Source: Anaerolineaceae bacterium (lineage in GTDB: Bacteria > Chloroflexota > Anaerolineae > Anaerolineales > Anaerolineaceae). From it: a stretch of 7,269 nucleotides of DNA. This document shows positions 1-6,230 of this stretch, piece by piece; within the stretch, counting starts at the first letter, position 1, and every line of letters begins with the position of its first letter. Made by a program: the position numbers and the translations under genes. The notes under the pieces were generated by a model that was given only the letters and a program-made list of their open reading frames with translations, was not told the origin of the DNA and ran no database searches. Location of the stretch: positions 1-7,269 of the forward strand of contig JAQTMA010000204.1 in the NCBI GenBank assembly GCA_028714615.1. The letters run 5' to 3'.

Positions 1-28
1 GGCGCTCTGTCCATTGAGCTACGAGGGC
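1..28 (-). tRNA. tRNA gene, 5' part only, probably tRNA-Arg
   Basis: Read on the minus strand from 28 to 1, the sequence gives a 7-nt acceptor strand (GCCCTCG), the TA linker, and a D arm with stem GCTC/GAGC around an AATGGACA loop. One further base and the start of the anticodon stem follow before the window ends. The D arm with its AATGGA loop is typical of bacterial tRNA-Arg genes. The anticodon lies outside the window, so the amino acid is an inference. The gene is cut by the window edge, not broken. Confidence 0.8.
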
Positions 29-38
29 ATATTGTGGC

Positions 39-44
39 ATTATA
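39..44 (-). promoter_or_regulatory. Probable -10 box of the tRNA gene
   Basis: The minus strand reads TATAAT here, a perfect -10 hexamer. Transcription would start near position 32, four or so bases before the mature tRNA 5' end, which is the usual geometry for a tRNA promoter. I see no good -35 hexamer at 16-18 bp, so the call rests on the -10 box and its position. Confidence 0.5.
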
Positions 45-108
45 CCGCAAATACCACACCCCATCGGGTAAAATATTAGGCACCAACTTACTGCCCGAGG
101 TATTCTGA

Positions 109-564
109 ATGAGCAAACTAGACGAGTATCGTGTTGAACGTACGCGCATGAATGACCGCATCGCCGAGATCGAGCATCTCGGCATCAAGCGTTTCTTCAA
201 CCTGGATATTGCTGCCTACAAAGGTAGCGCTTTGGATGCCAGGACCAAGGAATTGCTTGGCCTGGTCGCATCGACTGTGCTGCGTTGCAATGACTGCATT
301 GATTACCACCTCATCCAATGCGTCAAAGCTGGCTACAACGATGCGGAATTTTCAATAAAACGATTGAATCACAACATGCCCTGGTATAGATACTGCGCCA
401 GGGCGGGTTGTGACCGTGATTTATTACCTTTCCAGGGGATTCGTACTCGTTTGCAATACGTACGCCCAACCGGTACCTTTGCATACCGGGCATATATCGT
501 AAATGTAGCCATCCCGGCAAGATCCGCCGCCGTCACCGTGACAAAAAGCGCACTTCTTGGGTGA
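109..564 (+). pseudogene. AhpD/carboxymuconolactone decarboxylase-like gene, 3'-truncated
   Basis: The first ~80 residues match the AhpD-like CMD family: DARTKELLGLVAS (43-55), then the redox motif CNDCIDYH with Cys60, Cys63 and His67, then KAGYNDAE. In AhpD this CxxC...H set, with an upstream Glu (here Glu48), makes a thiol peroxidase or disulfide reductase. Family members continue with a helix pair (a stretch like ALNVALVVGGS) that is absent in all three plus frames. After about position 351 the frame encodes unrelated sequence, passes through a hairpin, and from 424 is antisense to the zinc-protein gene. The start is good: ATG at 109 with GAGG at 97-100, spacing 8. The frame stays open to 564, so a 151-aa product is possible, but its tail is probably meaningless. 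It may have lost its 3' end in a rearrangement. Confidence 0.65.
370..412 (-). terminator. Inverted repeat, probable terminator of the minus-strand operon
   Basis: CACAAC (370-375) and GCCCTGG (378-384) pair with CCAGGGC (398-404) and GTTGTG (407-412), with one 2-nt internal mismatch and a 13-nt loop. It lies 11 bp beyond the stop of the zinc-protein gene, where a terminator is expected. The minus strand after it is T-rich but has only a short run (TTTT at 357-360), so it is not a textbook intrinsic terminator. It could also act on the plus strand, or be a small palindromic repeat. Confidence 0.45.
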
Positions 565-720
565 TTGTGCCACCAGCACGGTTCCTACACCATTACATAC
601 CGGGCACTTATCGTAGATCTCGCCATTTCGACAGCGTCCTCCGCCATTCCCGTTGCAGAATGCGCAGGTTTCCGGGGCATAATGGATTGTTGGTTGGATT
701 GTTTCGCTGATCTCCATCAT
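424..720 (-). CDS. Small protein with two tandem DnaJ-type CxxCxGxG zinc units
   Basis: This 98-aa protein is almost entirely two copies of a ~32-residue zinc module. Unit 1 has Cys19-x2-Cys22-NGNG and Cys39-x2-Cys42-NGVG. Unit 2 has Cys57-x2-Cys60-HGDG and Cys77-x2-Cys80-KGTG. CxxCxGxG pairs are the signature of the DnaJ central zinc domain, where two such pairs bind one Zn2+, so two zinc ions are expected here. An extra cysteine sits at the same place in each unit (Cys30, Cys68). There is no J domain, signal peptide or membrane segment, so it is cytoplasmic and not a co-chaperone by itself. The ATG lies 3 nt after the HD-GYP stop, with GAGGT 9 nt upstream inside that gene, so the two are probably translationally coupled. 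Its function is unknown; a role as zinc-dependent partner or redox sensor of the HD-GYP protein is a guess. Confidence 0.85.
   Translation of the reverse strand: MMEISETIQPTIHYAPETCAFCNGNGGGRCRNGEIYDKCPVCNGVGTVLVAQSPKKCAFCHGDGGGSCRDGYIYDICPVCKGTGWAYVLQTSTNPLER
457..666 (-). repeat. Intragenic tandem duplication of the zinc unit
   Basis: Codons 19-50 (666 to 571) and 57-88 (552 to 457) encode homologous modules with a 38-residue period. Identities include CAFC, GGG, IYD, CPVC and the closing GxG. The DNA is also visibly related: on the plus strand both copies contain ATACCGGGCA followed closely by TATCGTA. This points to one ancestral module duplicated in place. Confidence 0.75.
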
Positions 721-723
721 GGA

Positions 724-2475
724 TTATTGACCTCGAATTAAGGTGGTTTTCTGATCACCGCTCTCGATTGTTTGGATCAAAGCGTTGGCAGAATCCGGGT
801 CGAATTGAGATCCCGCCCCGGTTGACATCTCCTTAATCGCTTCGTCAACGGAAAGAGCTTTCCGCTTCGGTTGATCTGTGGTCATCGCGGTGTAGGCCTC
901 TCCAACAGCGATTATGCGGGCTGCCGGGGGAATATCTTTGCTGCTCACCCGGTCCGGATACCCCTGTCCATCCCAGCGTTCCTGGTGGTGGTAGATCCAA
1001 GGAGCGATCCGGTTGAGTGAATCGATCGATTTGACGATGCGGGCGCCGTGGAAGGGGTGCATCTGGATCGTTTTCCAATCGTCCGGGCTGAGTGTATCCA
1101 ACTTGGTCAGCACGTTTTCTGGGACCACAATTTTCCCTACGTCATGCAGCAGGGCAGCGATCTCCAGGTAATCAAGATCTTCTCCGGACCAATTCATCTT
1201 CCTGGCTACTTGCACGGCCAACCGCGCCACCGCATCGGAATGGCCCACCATATACTTATCTCGGGCATCGATTGCGGAGACGAGCGTCCGGATGAGGGGG
1301 GTGATTTGTGTAATGGGGAGTGAGCCAGCGCCCCCCAACAGCGCCCGGGTTAGACCCGGTTTCCTCCGCTCTGCCAGGGAAAGTTCTGAACGAACCGGTA
1401 GATCGTAGAATTTGACGAAATTCGACACTTCATCCAGGCTTCGCCGCAGCTTATCCCAGTCGCCTGTTGCCCATAAATTGGGAATAACATCCTGGACGAC
1501 CATGAGCATTCTGGCCATATCTTCGGCTGGGATGATATTCTTTCCGTAAGAAGCAAGGTCCTCATGCATGCTCATCATCCGCGTGAACTGCACCTCCACC
1601 TCTCGCACCTGTTCAGCCATGCGGGGTGCATCCTGGATAGTCGATTGTAATCCGCTATAGATATGGATGATCTCATCAGGGTCCATGTTTGAGGACGTTT
1701 CCAAGTTGGAGATTTCTTGTAAACGCGAAGTCCAGAAATTCTTTGCTTCATCCAGCTTGAGAATTCCTCTGCCTAGAGTTGGTCCTTCAAGTTGCATATC
1801 AGCTTCGCCGATGTGCGCCAGCGCTTTTTCAATCGCTTCTTTTGCTTGGGCGCTGCGCCGGGCAACTTCGCTTTCGCGCACTTCTTGTTCGCGTTTTTGG
1901 ATTTGCGCCAGGTGGATCCGGTTGTAGAACTCGATTGATTTGGGGGATTTCTCAAGTGTATCCAGGAGACTGACCTGTTCTTCGACCAACAACTTCCATT
2001 CATGATCCAACGCCCGGAGGGTCTTTCGACCTCTTAAAAAGAGGGCTTTCTTATGGGTTTTGCGTTGAAGATCCGGAAGGATCGTGTTGATCCGTTCGTC
2101 GGTATTCCAGATATCATTGTCCAGCTTATGGGATTTAAAAGCGACTGTGGATAAAATCATCCGATACACGTTCAAATTCTCTCGGATCTCCCATCCATGC
2201 ATGGTTGCCGCAGCGCTATTTAACCGGATGGTTTTTTGTAAAACTACCCATTCTCGGAAAGCGCCGATCACGCGGGTAAACACTCCCGCTTTCCCCGGCC
2301 TGCCAGCTTTTACACCTGGGGAGGTTACAGGCTTCGCACCGGTAACTGTTGGTGCAGTTTCGGGATTTGACCCAGCTTGTTGTGCTTCCCCTTTGGTCAA
2401 TGGGTCCGAAGTGGAAGTCGATTCGATAGGATTCGGCACCTGGAGCTCTGACGATAGATCGGGTTGGGTAGCCAA
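724..2475 (-). CDS. HD-GYP domain protein (c-di-GMP phosphodiesterase type)
   Basis: The C-terminal ~180 residues are a clear HD-GYP domain, the family that hydrolyses cyclic di-GMP. Numbered from the TTG start, it has GHS (His412), HDVGK (His444, Asp445, Lys448), HPFHG (His473, His476), and HHQERWDGQGYP with His496-His497 and GYP at 505-507. The later motif usually read as VADxYDAMTSDRPYR is here VGEAYTAMTTDQPKR, so a usual Asp is Glu and activity could be altered. The first ~60 residues are Pro/Ser/Thr-rich and probably disordered. Residues ~65-390 are mostly helical, with a likely coiled coil around 185-220. No membrane segment is seen. The start is set by AGGAGG at 2484-2489, 8 nt before TTG at 2475, giving 583 aa. 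An in-frame GTG at 2508 (594 aa) has no ribosome binding site. The gene leads an operon with the zinc protein. Confidence 0.9.
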   Translation of the reverse strand: MATQPDLSSELQVPNPIESTSTSDPLTKGEAQQAGSNPETAPTVTGAKPVTSPGVKAGRPGKAGVFTRVIGAFREWVVLQKTIRLNSAAATMHGWEIRENLNVYRMILSTVAFKSHKLDNDIWNTDERINTILPDLQRKTHKKALFLRGRKTLRALDHEWKLLVEEQVSLLDTLEKSPKSIEFYNRIHLAQIQKREQEVRESEVARRSAQAKEAIEKALAHIGEADMQLEGPTLGRGILKLDEAKNFWTSRLQEISNLETSSNMDPDEIIHIYSGLQSTIQDAPRMAEQVREVEVQFTRMMSMHEDLASYGKNIIPAEDMARMLMVVQDVIPNLWATGDWDKLRRSLDEVSNFVKFYDLPVRSELSLAERRKPGLTRALLGGAGSLPITQITPLIRTLVSAIDARDKYMVGHSDAVARLAVQVARKMNWSGEDLDYLEIAALLHDVGKIVVPENVLTKLDTLSPDDWKTIQMHPFHGARIVKSIDSLNRIAPWIYHHQERWDGQGYPDRVSSKDIPPAARIIAVGEAYTAMTTDQPKRKALSVDEAIKEMSTGAGSQFDPDSANALIQTIESGDQKTTLIRGQ

Positions 2476-2480
2476 TGTAT

Positions 2481-2600
2481 CTACCTCCTGAACGCATTCA
2501 TCCGGCACAATTCATAAATAATAAAACCCCCATCATTGGTTATTCCAAGAACTGGAACAATTATGAATGGGTGGATTATCCTCGTTTCACTGTTATCCAC
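2481..2600 (-). other. Possible leader ORF (39 codons) upstream of the HD-GYP gene
   Basis: A minus-strand frame could start at GTG 2600, with GAGG 5 nt upstream, inside the transcript from the promoter at 2643-2670. It ends with TAG at 2481-2483, directly after the AGGAGG of the HD-GYP gene and 5 nt before its TTG. This is the geometry of translational coupling. The peptide has a hydrophobic middle (PFIIVPVLGI) but no recognised motif. The frame is open further back, to ATG 2663, but that codon lies within the promoter. It may be chance. Confidence 0.25.
2484..2489 (-). promoter_or_regulatory. Ribosome binding site that decides the HD-GYP start
   Basis: The minus strand reads AGGAGG, a full Shine-Dalgarno match, 8 nt upstream of TTG at 2475. 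It lies inside the frame that would start at GTG 2508, so the longer start is unlikely. Confidence 0.75.
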
Positions 2601-2642
2601 ATAGGCCTCAAACGGTTCCCCGCTTGGATGCTTGTCCAAATG

Positions 2643-2670
2643 ATTATATTCCATTTCAAGCATTTGTCAA
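2643..2670 (-). promoter_or_regulatory. Consensus sigma70-type promoter for the HD-GYP operon
   Basis: On the minus strand the -35 is TTGACA (2665-2670) and the -10 is TATAAT (2643-2648), both perfect, with a 16-bp spacer. Transcription would start near 2636, leaving a leader of about 160 nt before TTG 2475. The AT-rich setting and the divergent partner promoter support it. Confidence 0.75.
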
Positions 2671-2686
2671 AGAAGGTTGGGGCTCA

Positions 2687-2700
2687 TATACTACAGTATA
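2687..2700. promoter_or_regulatory. Candidate operator: perfect inverted repeat between divergent promoters
   Basis: TATACT-AC-AGTATA is a perfect 6+6 inverted repeat with a 2-bp centre. It sits 16 bp from the leftward -35 and 20 bp from the rightward -35. A dimeric regulator bound here could affect both promoters. It is short and AT-rich, so chance is possible, and no regulator gene is recognised in the window. Confidence 0.4.
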
Positions 2701-2720
2701 AACGCAAACGTGAGAAATGG

Positions 2721-2749
2721 TTGAAAATCATTGATGCTAAAGATATAAT
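2721..2749 (+). promoter_or_regulatory. Strong sigma70-type promoter for the kinase gene
   Basis: TTGAAA (2721-2726) and a perfect TATAAT (2744-2749) are separated by the optimal 17 bp. Transcription would start near 2757, giving a ~157-nt leader before the kinase. It is back to back with the promoter at 2643-2670. Confidence 0.7.
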
Positions 2750-2756
2750 TGACCTA

Positions 2757-2913
2757 CACAAACTCGTATCCAAACTAATTCGATAAACCGGCAAATATGC
2801 GCCGTTAGGGTTTCAGACCCTGCAGCCAACGATTAATCCCGACCACGGGGGTAAACCTGGACAACCAATCGACCACCCGCAATCTGATAGATGAACACGA
2901 TCCGAATGAGCAA
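2757..2913 (+). other. Structured 5' leader of the kinase gene
   Basis: The leader holds three small hairpins in a row: CGGC/GCCG near 2789-2804, AGGGT/ACCCT at 2807-2821 with a 5-nt loop, and CCCG/CGGG near 2838-2849. I do not recognise a riboswitch class; in particular the cyclic di-GMP (GEMM) core is not apparent. The kinase frame is open back to 2809 but contains no ATG, GTG or TTG before 2914. Confidence 0.35.
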
Positions 2914-4740
2914 TTGACCCCTGGCATCGCTCTGGCTGACCGCTACCTGGTTGAACAGGTTATCGGTGTTGGGGGGATGGGAGCCGTATACCGGGCGCGC
3001 GACCTTCATTTCCCCAATATCATCAAATTGGTCGCCGTAAAAGAGATGACCAGCAAGACTCGAGATGCTGGGCTACGCGAGGTGATCGTTAGGAATTTCG
3101 AGCGTGAGGCAAATATCGTTGCCAGCCTCAACCATCCGTCTATCCCGCGAGTTTATGATTTCTTCATTCACGATGAGCATGCATACCTCGTGATGGAATA
3201 CATCCTCGGTAAAGATCTAGAAGCTACACTCGATGACTCCGAAGATTTTCTTCCTGAGCAAACCGTCGTTGCGTGGGCAATCGAATTATGTGAAGTGCTC
3301 GAGTATTTGCATTCGCATACCCCTGATCCAATCATTTTCAGAGACATCAAGCCTTCTAACATTATGATCAACCAATTCAACCACGTGGTTTTGGTTGATT
3401 TTGGAATTGCCAGAGGCTTTCGCCTGGGGCAAAAGGGGACCATGATGGGCACGGAGGGCTATTCTCCTCCGGAGCAATACCGGGGAGAAGCATCCCCCCT
3501 GGTAGATATTTATGCCTTAGGAGCCACCCTTCACCACCTGCTCACCCGTTGTGACCCACAAGAGGAGCCACCTTTCACCTTCACTGAACGACCGATCCGC
3601 GAGAAGAATCCGAACGTGTCTTTGCAGCTCGATGCGATCGTAATGAGAGCCCTTGAGTACCTGCCGGAGAACCGTTTCCAATCAGCCGCCGAGATGAAAC
3701 GAGCGCTTGGCGAATTGAACAGCAAAACCGATCCCCTGGCTATCCAGCCGATTGTTCTCAAGCACAATGATCCTTCGGAAGATAAGAAACTATTATGGTC
3801 TTTTCAATGTGAGGATGAGATCCGCGGGAGTCCTGCCTGCCAGAATGGAATCGTTTATGTTGGAGCTCTAGATAACAATTTATACGCAGTGAATGCCTTG
3901 AATGGCAGCTTTTTATGGAAATATCCAACCCAAGGATCAATCGTTGGCCGTCCGGTCGCAAAAGACTACAGTGTGTATTTCGGATCGGAAGATTCTGATC
4001 TCCACGTCATCGCAGCTACCGCTGCAAGACCCATCTGGACTTATCACACCGGTGGATTTGTGCGCTCTTCTCCGTGCCTGTCGGATACGTATATTTTCAT
4101 CGGATCGGATGATGGGTACCTGCACTGTGTTAGCCAGTCTTCCGGAAGACGCGTTTGGCGCTTCCAGGCTGGTTCACCGGTCCGCTCCACACCGGCATTC
4201 CGAGATGGCCTGGTTTTCTTCGGGAGTGAGGCAGGTGATTTTTATTGTCTGGATCTGTTTGGGACGGTTAAATGGCATATTCACGCCAAACGGGCCATTA
4301 CCTCCTCGCCCCTTCTTTTGGATGAGCTGGTGATATTCGGCTCGATGGATTCCACGGTATATGCGATCGACGCACAAATGGGTTGGGAGGTCTGGCGTTA
4401 CCGGCTTGGGCGGGGGACGATTTCCTCACCGTGCACCGATGGCGTTTTGGTTTTCGAGGGAGCAATTGATGGTTTGATTTACGCTATAGACTCTCGAACC
4501 ACGCGGGAAGCCTGGACTTTTCGGACGGAACATCAAGTTACCGGGTCTCCAATTTTCTACAATAATCTTCTGTTTTGTGGTTCGGTGGATGGCAACCTGT
4601 ATTGCCTGGAGTCTCGTACGGGAAGACAGGTATGGAAATTCCTTACTGAAAAGCCGATCACTGGTAATCCGCTGATCGTAGATGACGTACTTTACTTCGG
4701 TTCGACCGACCGGCGCTTATATGCTATTGGGTTGGATTGA
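2914..4740 (+). CDS. Soluble Ser/Thr protein kinase fused to an eight-repeat PQQ-like beta-propeller
   Basis: Residues ~10-268 are a complete Hanks-type kinase. They include the Gly loop GVGGMG (18-23), Lys43 in AVKE, helix-C Glu65, catalytic loop FRDIKPSN (Asp144, Lys146, Asn149), DFG (162-164), and PPE (185-187) closing the activation segment. The usual His of HRD is Phe, so it is an RD-type kinase with an intact catalytic Asp. Residues ~292-608 hold eight repeats of about 40 residues, each with Trp-x-aromatic (or Ile) and a GSxDGxLYAI-like strand, as in PQQ/BamB-type propellers. No transmembrane helix separates the halves, so the propeller is probably cytoplasmic and serves as a ligand or partner sensor. 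The start is uncertain: TTG 2914 has only a weak GAG upstream. It faces the HD-GYP operon across a shared control region and precedes the CpaE-like gene. Confidence 0.92.
   Translation: MTPGIALADRYLVEQVIGVGGMGAVYRARDLHFPNIIKLVAVKEMTSKTRDAGLREVIVRNFEREANIVASLNHPSIPRVYDFFIHDEHAYLVMEYILGKDLEATLDDSEDFLPEQTVVAWAIELCEVLEYLHSHTPDPIIFRDIKPSNIMINQFNHVVLVDFGIARGFRLGQKGTMMGTEGYSPPEQYRGEASPLVDIYALGATLHHLLTRCDPQEEPPFTFTERPIREKNPNVSLQLDAIVMRALEYLPENRFQSAAEMKRALGELNSKTDPLAIQPIVLKHNDPSEDKKLLWSFQCEDEIRGSPACQNGIVYVGALDNNLYAVNALNGSFLWKYPTQGSIVGRPVAKDYSVYFGSEDSDLHVIAATAARPIWTYHTGGFVRSSPCLSDTYIFIGSDDGYLHCVSQSSGRRVWRFQAGSPVRSTPAFRDGLVFFGSEAGDFYCLDLFGTVKWHIHAKRAITSSPLLLDELVIFGSMDSTVYAIDAQMGWEVWRYRLGRGTISSPCTDGVLVFEGAIDGLIYAIDSRTTREAWTFRTEHQVTGSPIFYNNLLFCGSVDGNLYCLESRTGRQVWKFLTEKPITGNPLIVDDVLYFGSTDRRLYAIGLD
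3796..4737 (+). repeat. Eight propeller repeats, ~120-bp period
   Basis: Trp residues mark the repeats at kinase positions 295, 335, 375, 415, 454, 494, 534 and 574, so the spacing is 40 residues except for one of 39. Each repeat carries a small-Pro turn (GSP, SSP, STP or similar) and an FGS/IGS-D-G strand. The period is protein-level; the DNA copies have diverged. Confidence 0.8.
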
Positions 4741-4780
4741 CCCGAATATGGGCGAGCTTAGGCGGCTACTCTTCTCCATA

Positions 4781-4802
4781 ACCCCTAAAAGGGTATGATT
4801 TT
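4781..4802 (+). terminator. Weak hairpin with short T run after the kinase gene
   Basis: ACCC (4781-4784) pairs with GGGT (4791-4794) around a 6-nt loop, with TTTT at 4799-4802. The stem is only 4 bp, so at best this is partial termination or attenuation. The rest of the 178-bp gap holds no other clear hairpin. Confidence 0.2.
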
Positions 4803-4815
4803 CACCATTCGCGGA

Positions 4816-4821
4816 TATAAT
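4816..4821 (+). promoter_or_regulatory. Possible -10 box for the CpaE-like gene
   Basis: TATAAT is a perfect -10 hexamer about 100 bp before the ATG, in a gap long enough for a separate promoter. No acceptable -35 lies 16-18 bp upstream and there is no extended TG, so the call is tentative. Confidence 0.35.
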
Positions 4822-4918
4822 CATGTAGATAGGATTTCCCATAGTGTTCATACACTTCTCTGCAGACCATCCGGTTTAGGGGATGTAATCCAGATGCTGA
4901 GACATAGATGGAGGGTAG

Positions 4919-6166
4919 ATGGAAACCAGTGAGGTCATCCGGGTTCTGATCGTTGATAACAACGGTGAAACACGCGAAAAAGTCCGGGCGCTGCTCAAGT
5001 TGGAGCGCGGCATGGAGGTTATCGCGGTAGCCAAAACAGGAAAAGAGGCTATCGATCTGGCGCAGGAATTCGAGCCCGATGTGGTGGTGCTCGATGTAAA
5101 TATGCCCGATATGGACGAGATCGAGGTGACTGAAGCGATCTGCCGGCGGGTGCCCTTCAGCCAGATCATCATCCTGGCTGTTCAGGTGGAACCCAATTAC
5201 ATGCGGCGAGCTATGCTTGCCGGCGCCCGTGATTTTTTGGTGAAACCACCCATGCCAGATGAGCTGCGTTCAGCAGTTTACCGTGCAGGTGGCCTGGCTC
5301 ACGAGCGCAGGGATAATTCTTTTCGGGTGCGACCTCATCCAGGCGATGATGCCCAACCTTCAAAACAATCTCAAACTGCCCTTGGGAAGGTAATCCAGAT
5401 ATATAGCCCCAAAGGTGGAACCGGGTGTACAACGCTTGCAACCAATCTGGCTATGGCGATGCACACTCCCAAAACGAAATCCGTCTTAGTGGATGGCAAT
5501 TTACAGTATGGTGATGTCGCGGTCTTTACGAATGAGGTCGGGTATCACAGTATTTTAGATCTTACCCCGCGGGTGGATGCCTTGGATCCAGAAATCATCT
5601 CCACGGTGACGGTGACTCACCGGCGGTCGGGGGTGGATATCATCATTGCTCCCAATCGCCCAGAATTGGCTGACCAGGTTTCTGGAGAGGCATTCTATAA
5701 GGTGCTGCAATACCTCCGCCGCCTTTATACTTACGTCATTGTAGATACAGAAGCCTCGCTCGGCGAGCTGACCCTTTCTGTATTGGATGCTTCTGACCTG
5801 GTCGTTTTGGTAGTTACCCAGGATATCGCTGCAGTAAAAAACGCACGCCTGTTTCTCTCGATCACCGATGGACTCCACGTGAACCGGCAGCGGGTTGTGG
5901 TTGTGATGAACCGATATGATAAACGAGTTGCAATTTCTCCAGAGCGTGTGGCTGAAAATCTCAAGCACGAAATCGCCAGTGTCATTCCATTGGATGAAAC
6001 CATCGCAGTTCGGGCGGCGAATCAGGGATTGCCATTTGTGATCGACCGGCGCAATGAGGCCATCAGCCGGGCGGTGTTTGACCTGGCTGATCTGGTGCGC
6101 AACCGGTTGGTGGCCAATGAATCGGTAGAAACCATCCAGATCAAATTGAATAATTCCCCGGCCTGA
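4919..6166 (+). CDS. Receiver domain fused to CpaE/TadZ-like MinD-family ATPase
   Basis: Residues 7-125 are a CheY-like receiver with phosphoacceptor Asp59 (LDVNMPD) and Lys109 (VKP). The acidic pair is Asp13-Asn14, not two acids, and the switch Thr/Ser is Ala87. Residues ~157-400 are a MinD/ParA-type ATPase with deviant P-loop SPKGGTGCTT. The signature Lys165 is kept but the usual second Lys is Cys170, a kind of change seen in CpaE/TadZ proteins. LVDGNLQYGD (190-199) matches Walker A' and VIVDTEA (273-279) matches Walker B. CpaE/TadZ proteins place Tad/Flp pilus machinery at the cell pole and carry an atypical receiver at the N-terminus. No other pilus gene is in the window, so a pilus role is inferred. 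ATG 4919 follows GGAGGG (4910-4915) closely. The barrel-protein gene follows after 64 bp. Confidence 0.9.
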   Translation: METSEVIRVLIVDNNGETREKVRALLKLERGMEVIAVAKTGKEAIDLAQEFEPDVVVLDVNMPDMDEIEVTEAICRRVPFSQIIILAVQVEPNYMRRAMLAGARDFLVKPPMPDELRSAVYRAGGLAHERRDNSFRVRPHPGDDAQPSKQSQTALGKVIQIYSPKGGTGCTTLATNLAMAMHTPKTKSVLVDGNLQYGDVAVFTNEVGYHSILDLTPRVDALDPEIISTVTVTHRRSGVDIIIAPNRPELADQVSGEAFYKVLQYLRRLYTYVIVDTEASLGELTLSVLDASDLVVLVVTQDIAAVKNARLFLSITDGLHVNRQRVVVVMNRYDKRVAISPERVAENLKHEIASVIPLDETIAVRAANQGLPFVIDRRNEAISRAVFDLADLVRNRLVANESVETIQIKLNNSPA

Positions 6167-6230
6167 TCCCGCTACGTCATAATCGGTTTCTCCCCGGATA
6201 GATGCCGGTGGAAAGGATCTGGAAAGTCGT

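Noticed and set aside
1..423. Integrative element using the tRNA as attachment site
   Set aside because: No integrase is present, no repeat of the tRNA end is seen in the window, and the tRNA end present is the 5' end, whereas attachment usually uses the 3' end.
2475..2786. 103-codon plus-strand frame across the intergenic region
   Set aside because: It begins antisense to the HD-GYP start, runs through both divergent promoters and the palindrome, has no clear ribosome binding site and matches no family I know.
2757..2913. Cyclic di-GMP riboswitch in the kinase leader
   Set aside because: The context made it tempting, but the conserved GEMM core and tetraloop-receptor arrangement are not seen. 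There are only three small hairpins.
3796..4737. DNA tandem repeat or CRISPR-like array suggested by the 120-bp period
   Set aside because: The period is explained by beta-propeller repeats at protein level; the DNA copies are not near-identical and there are no spacers.
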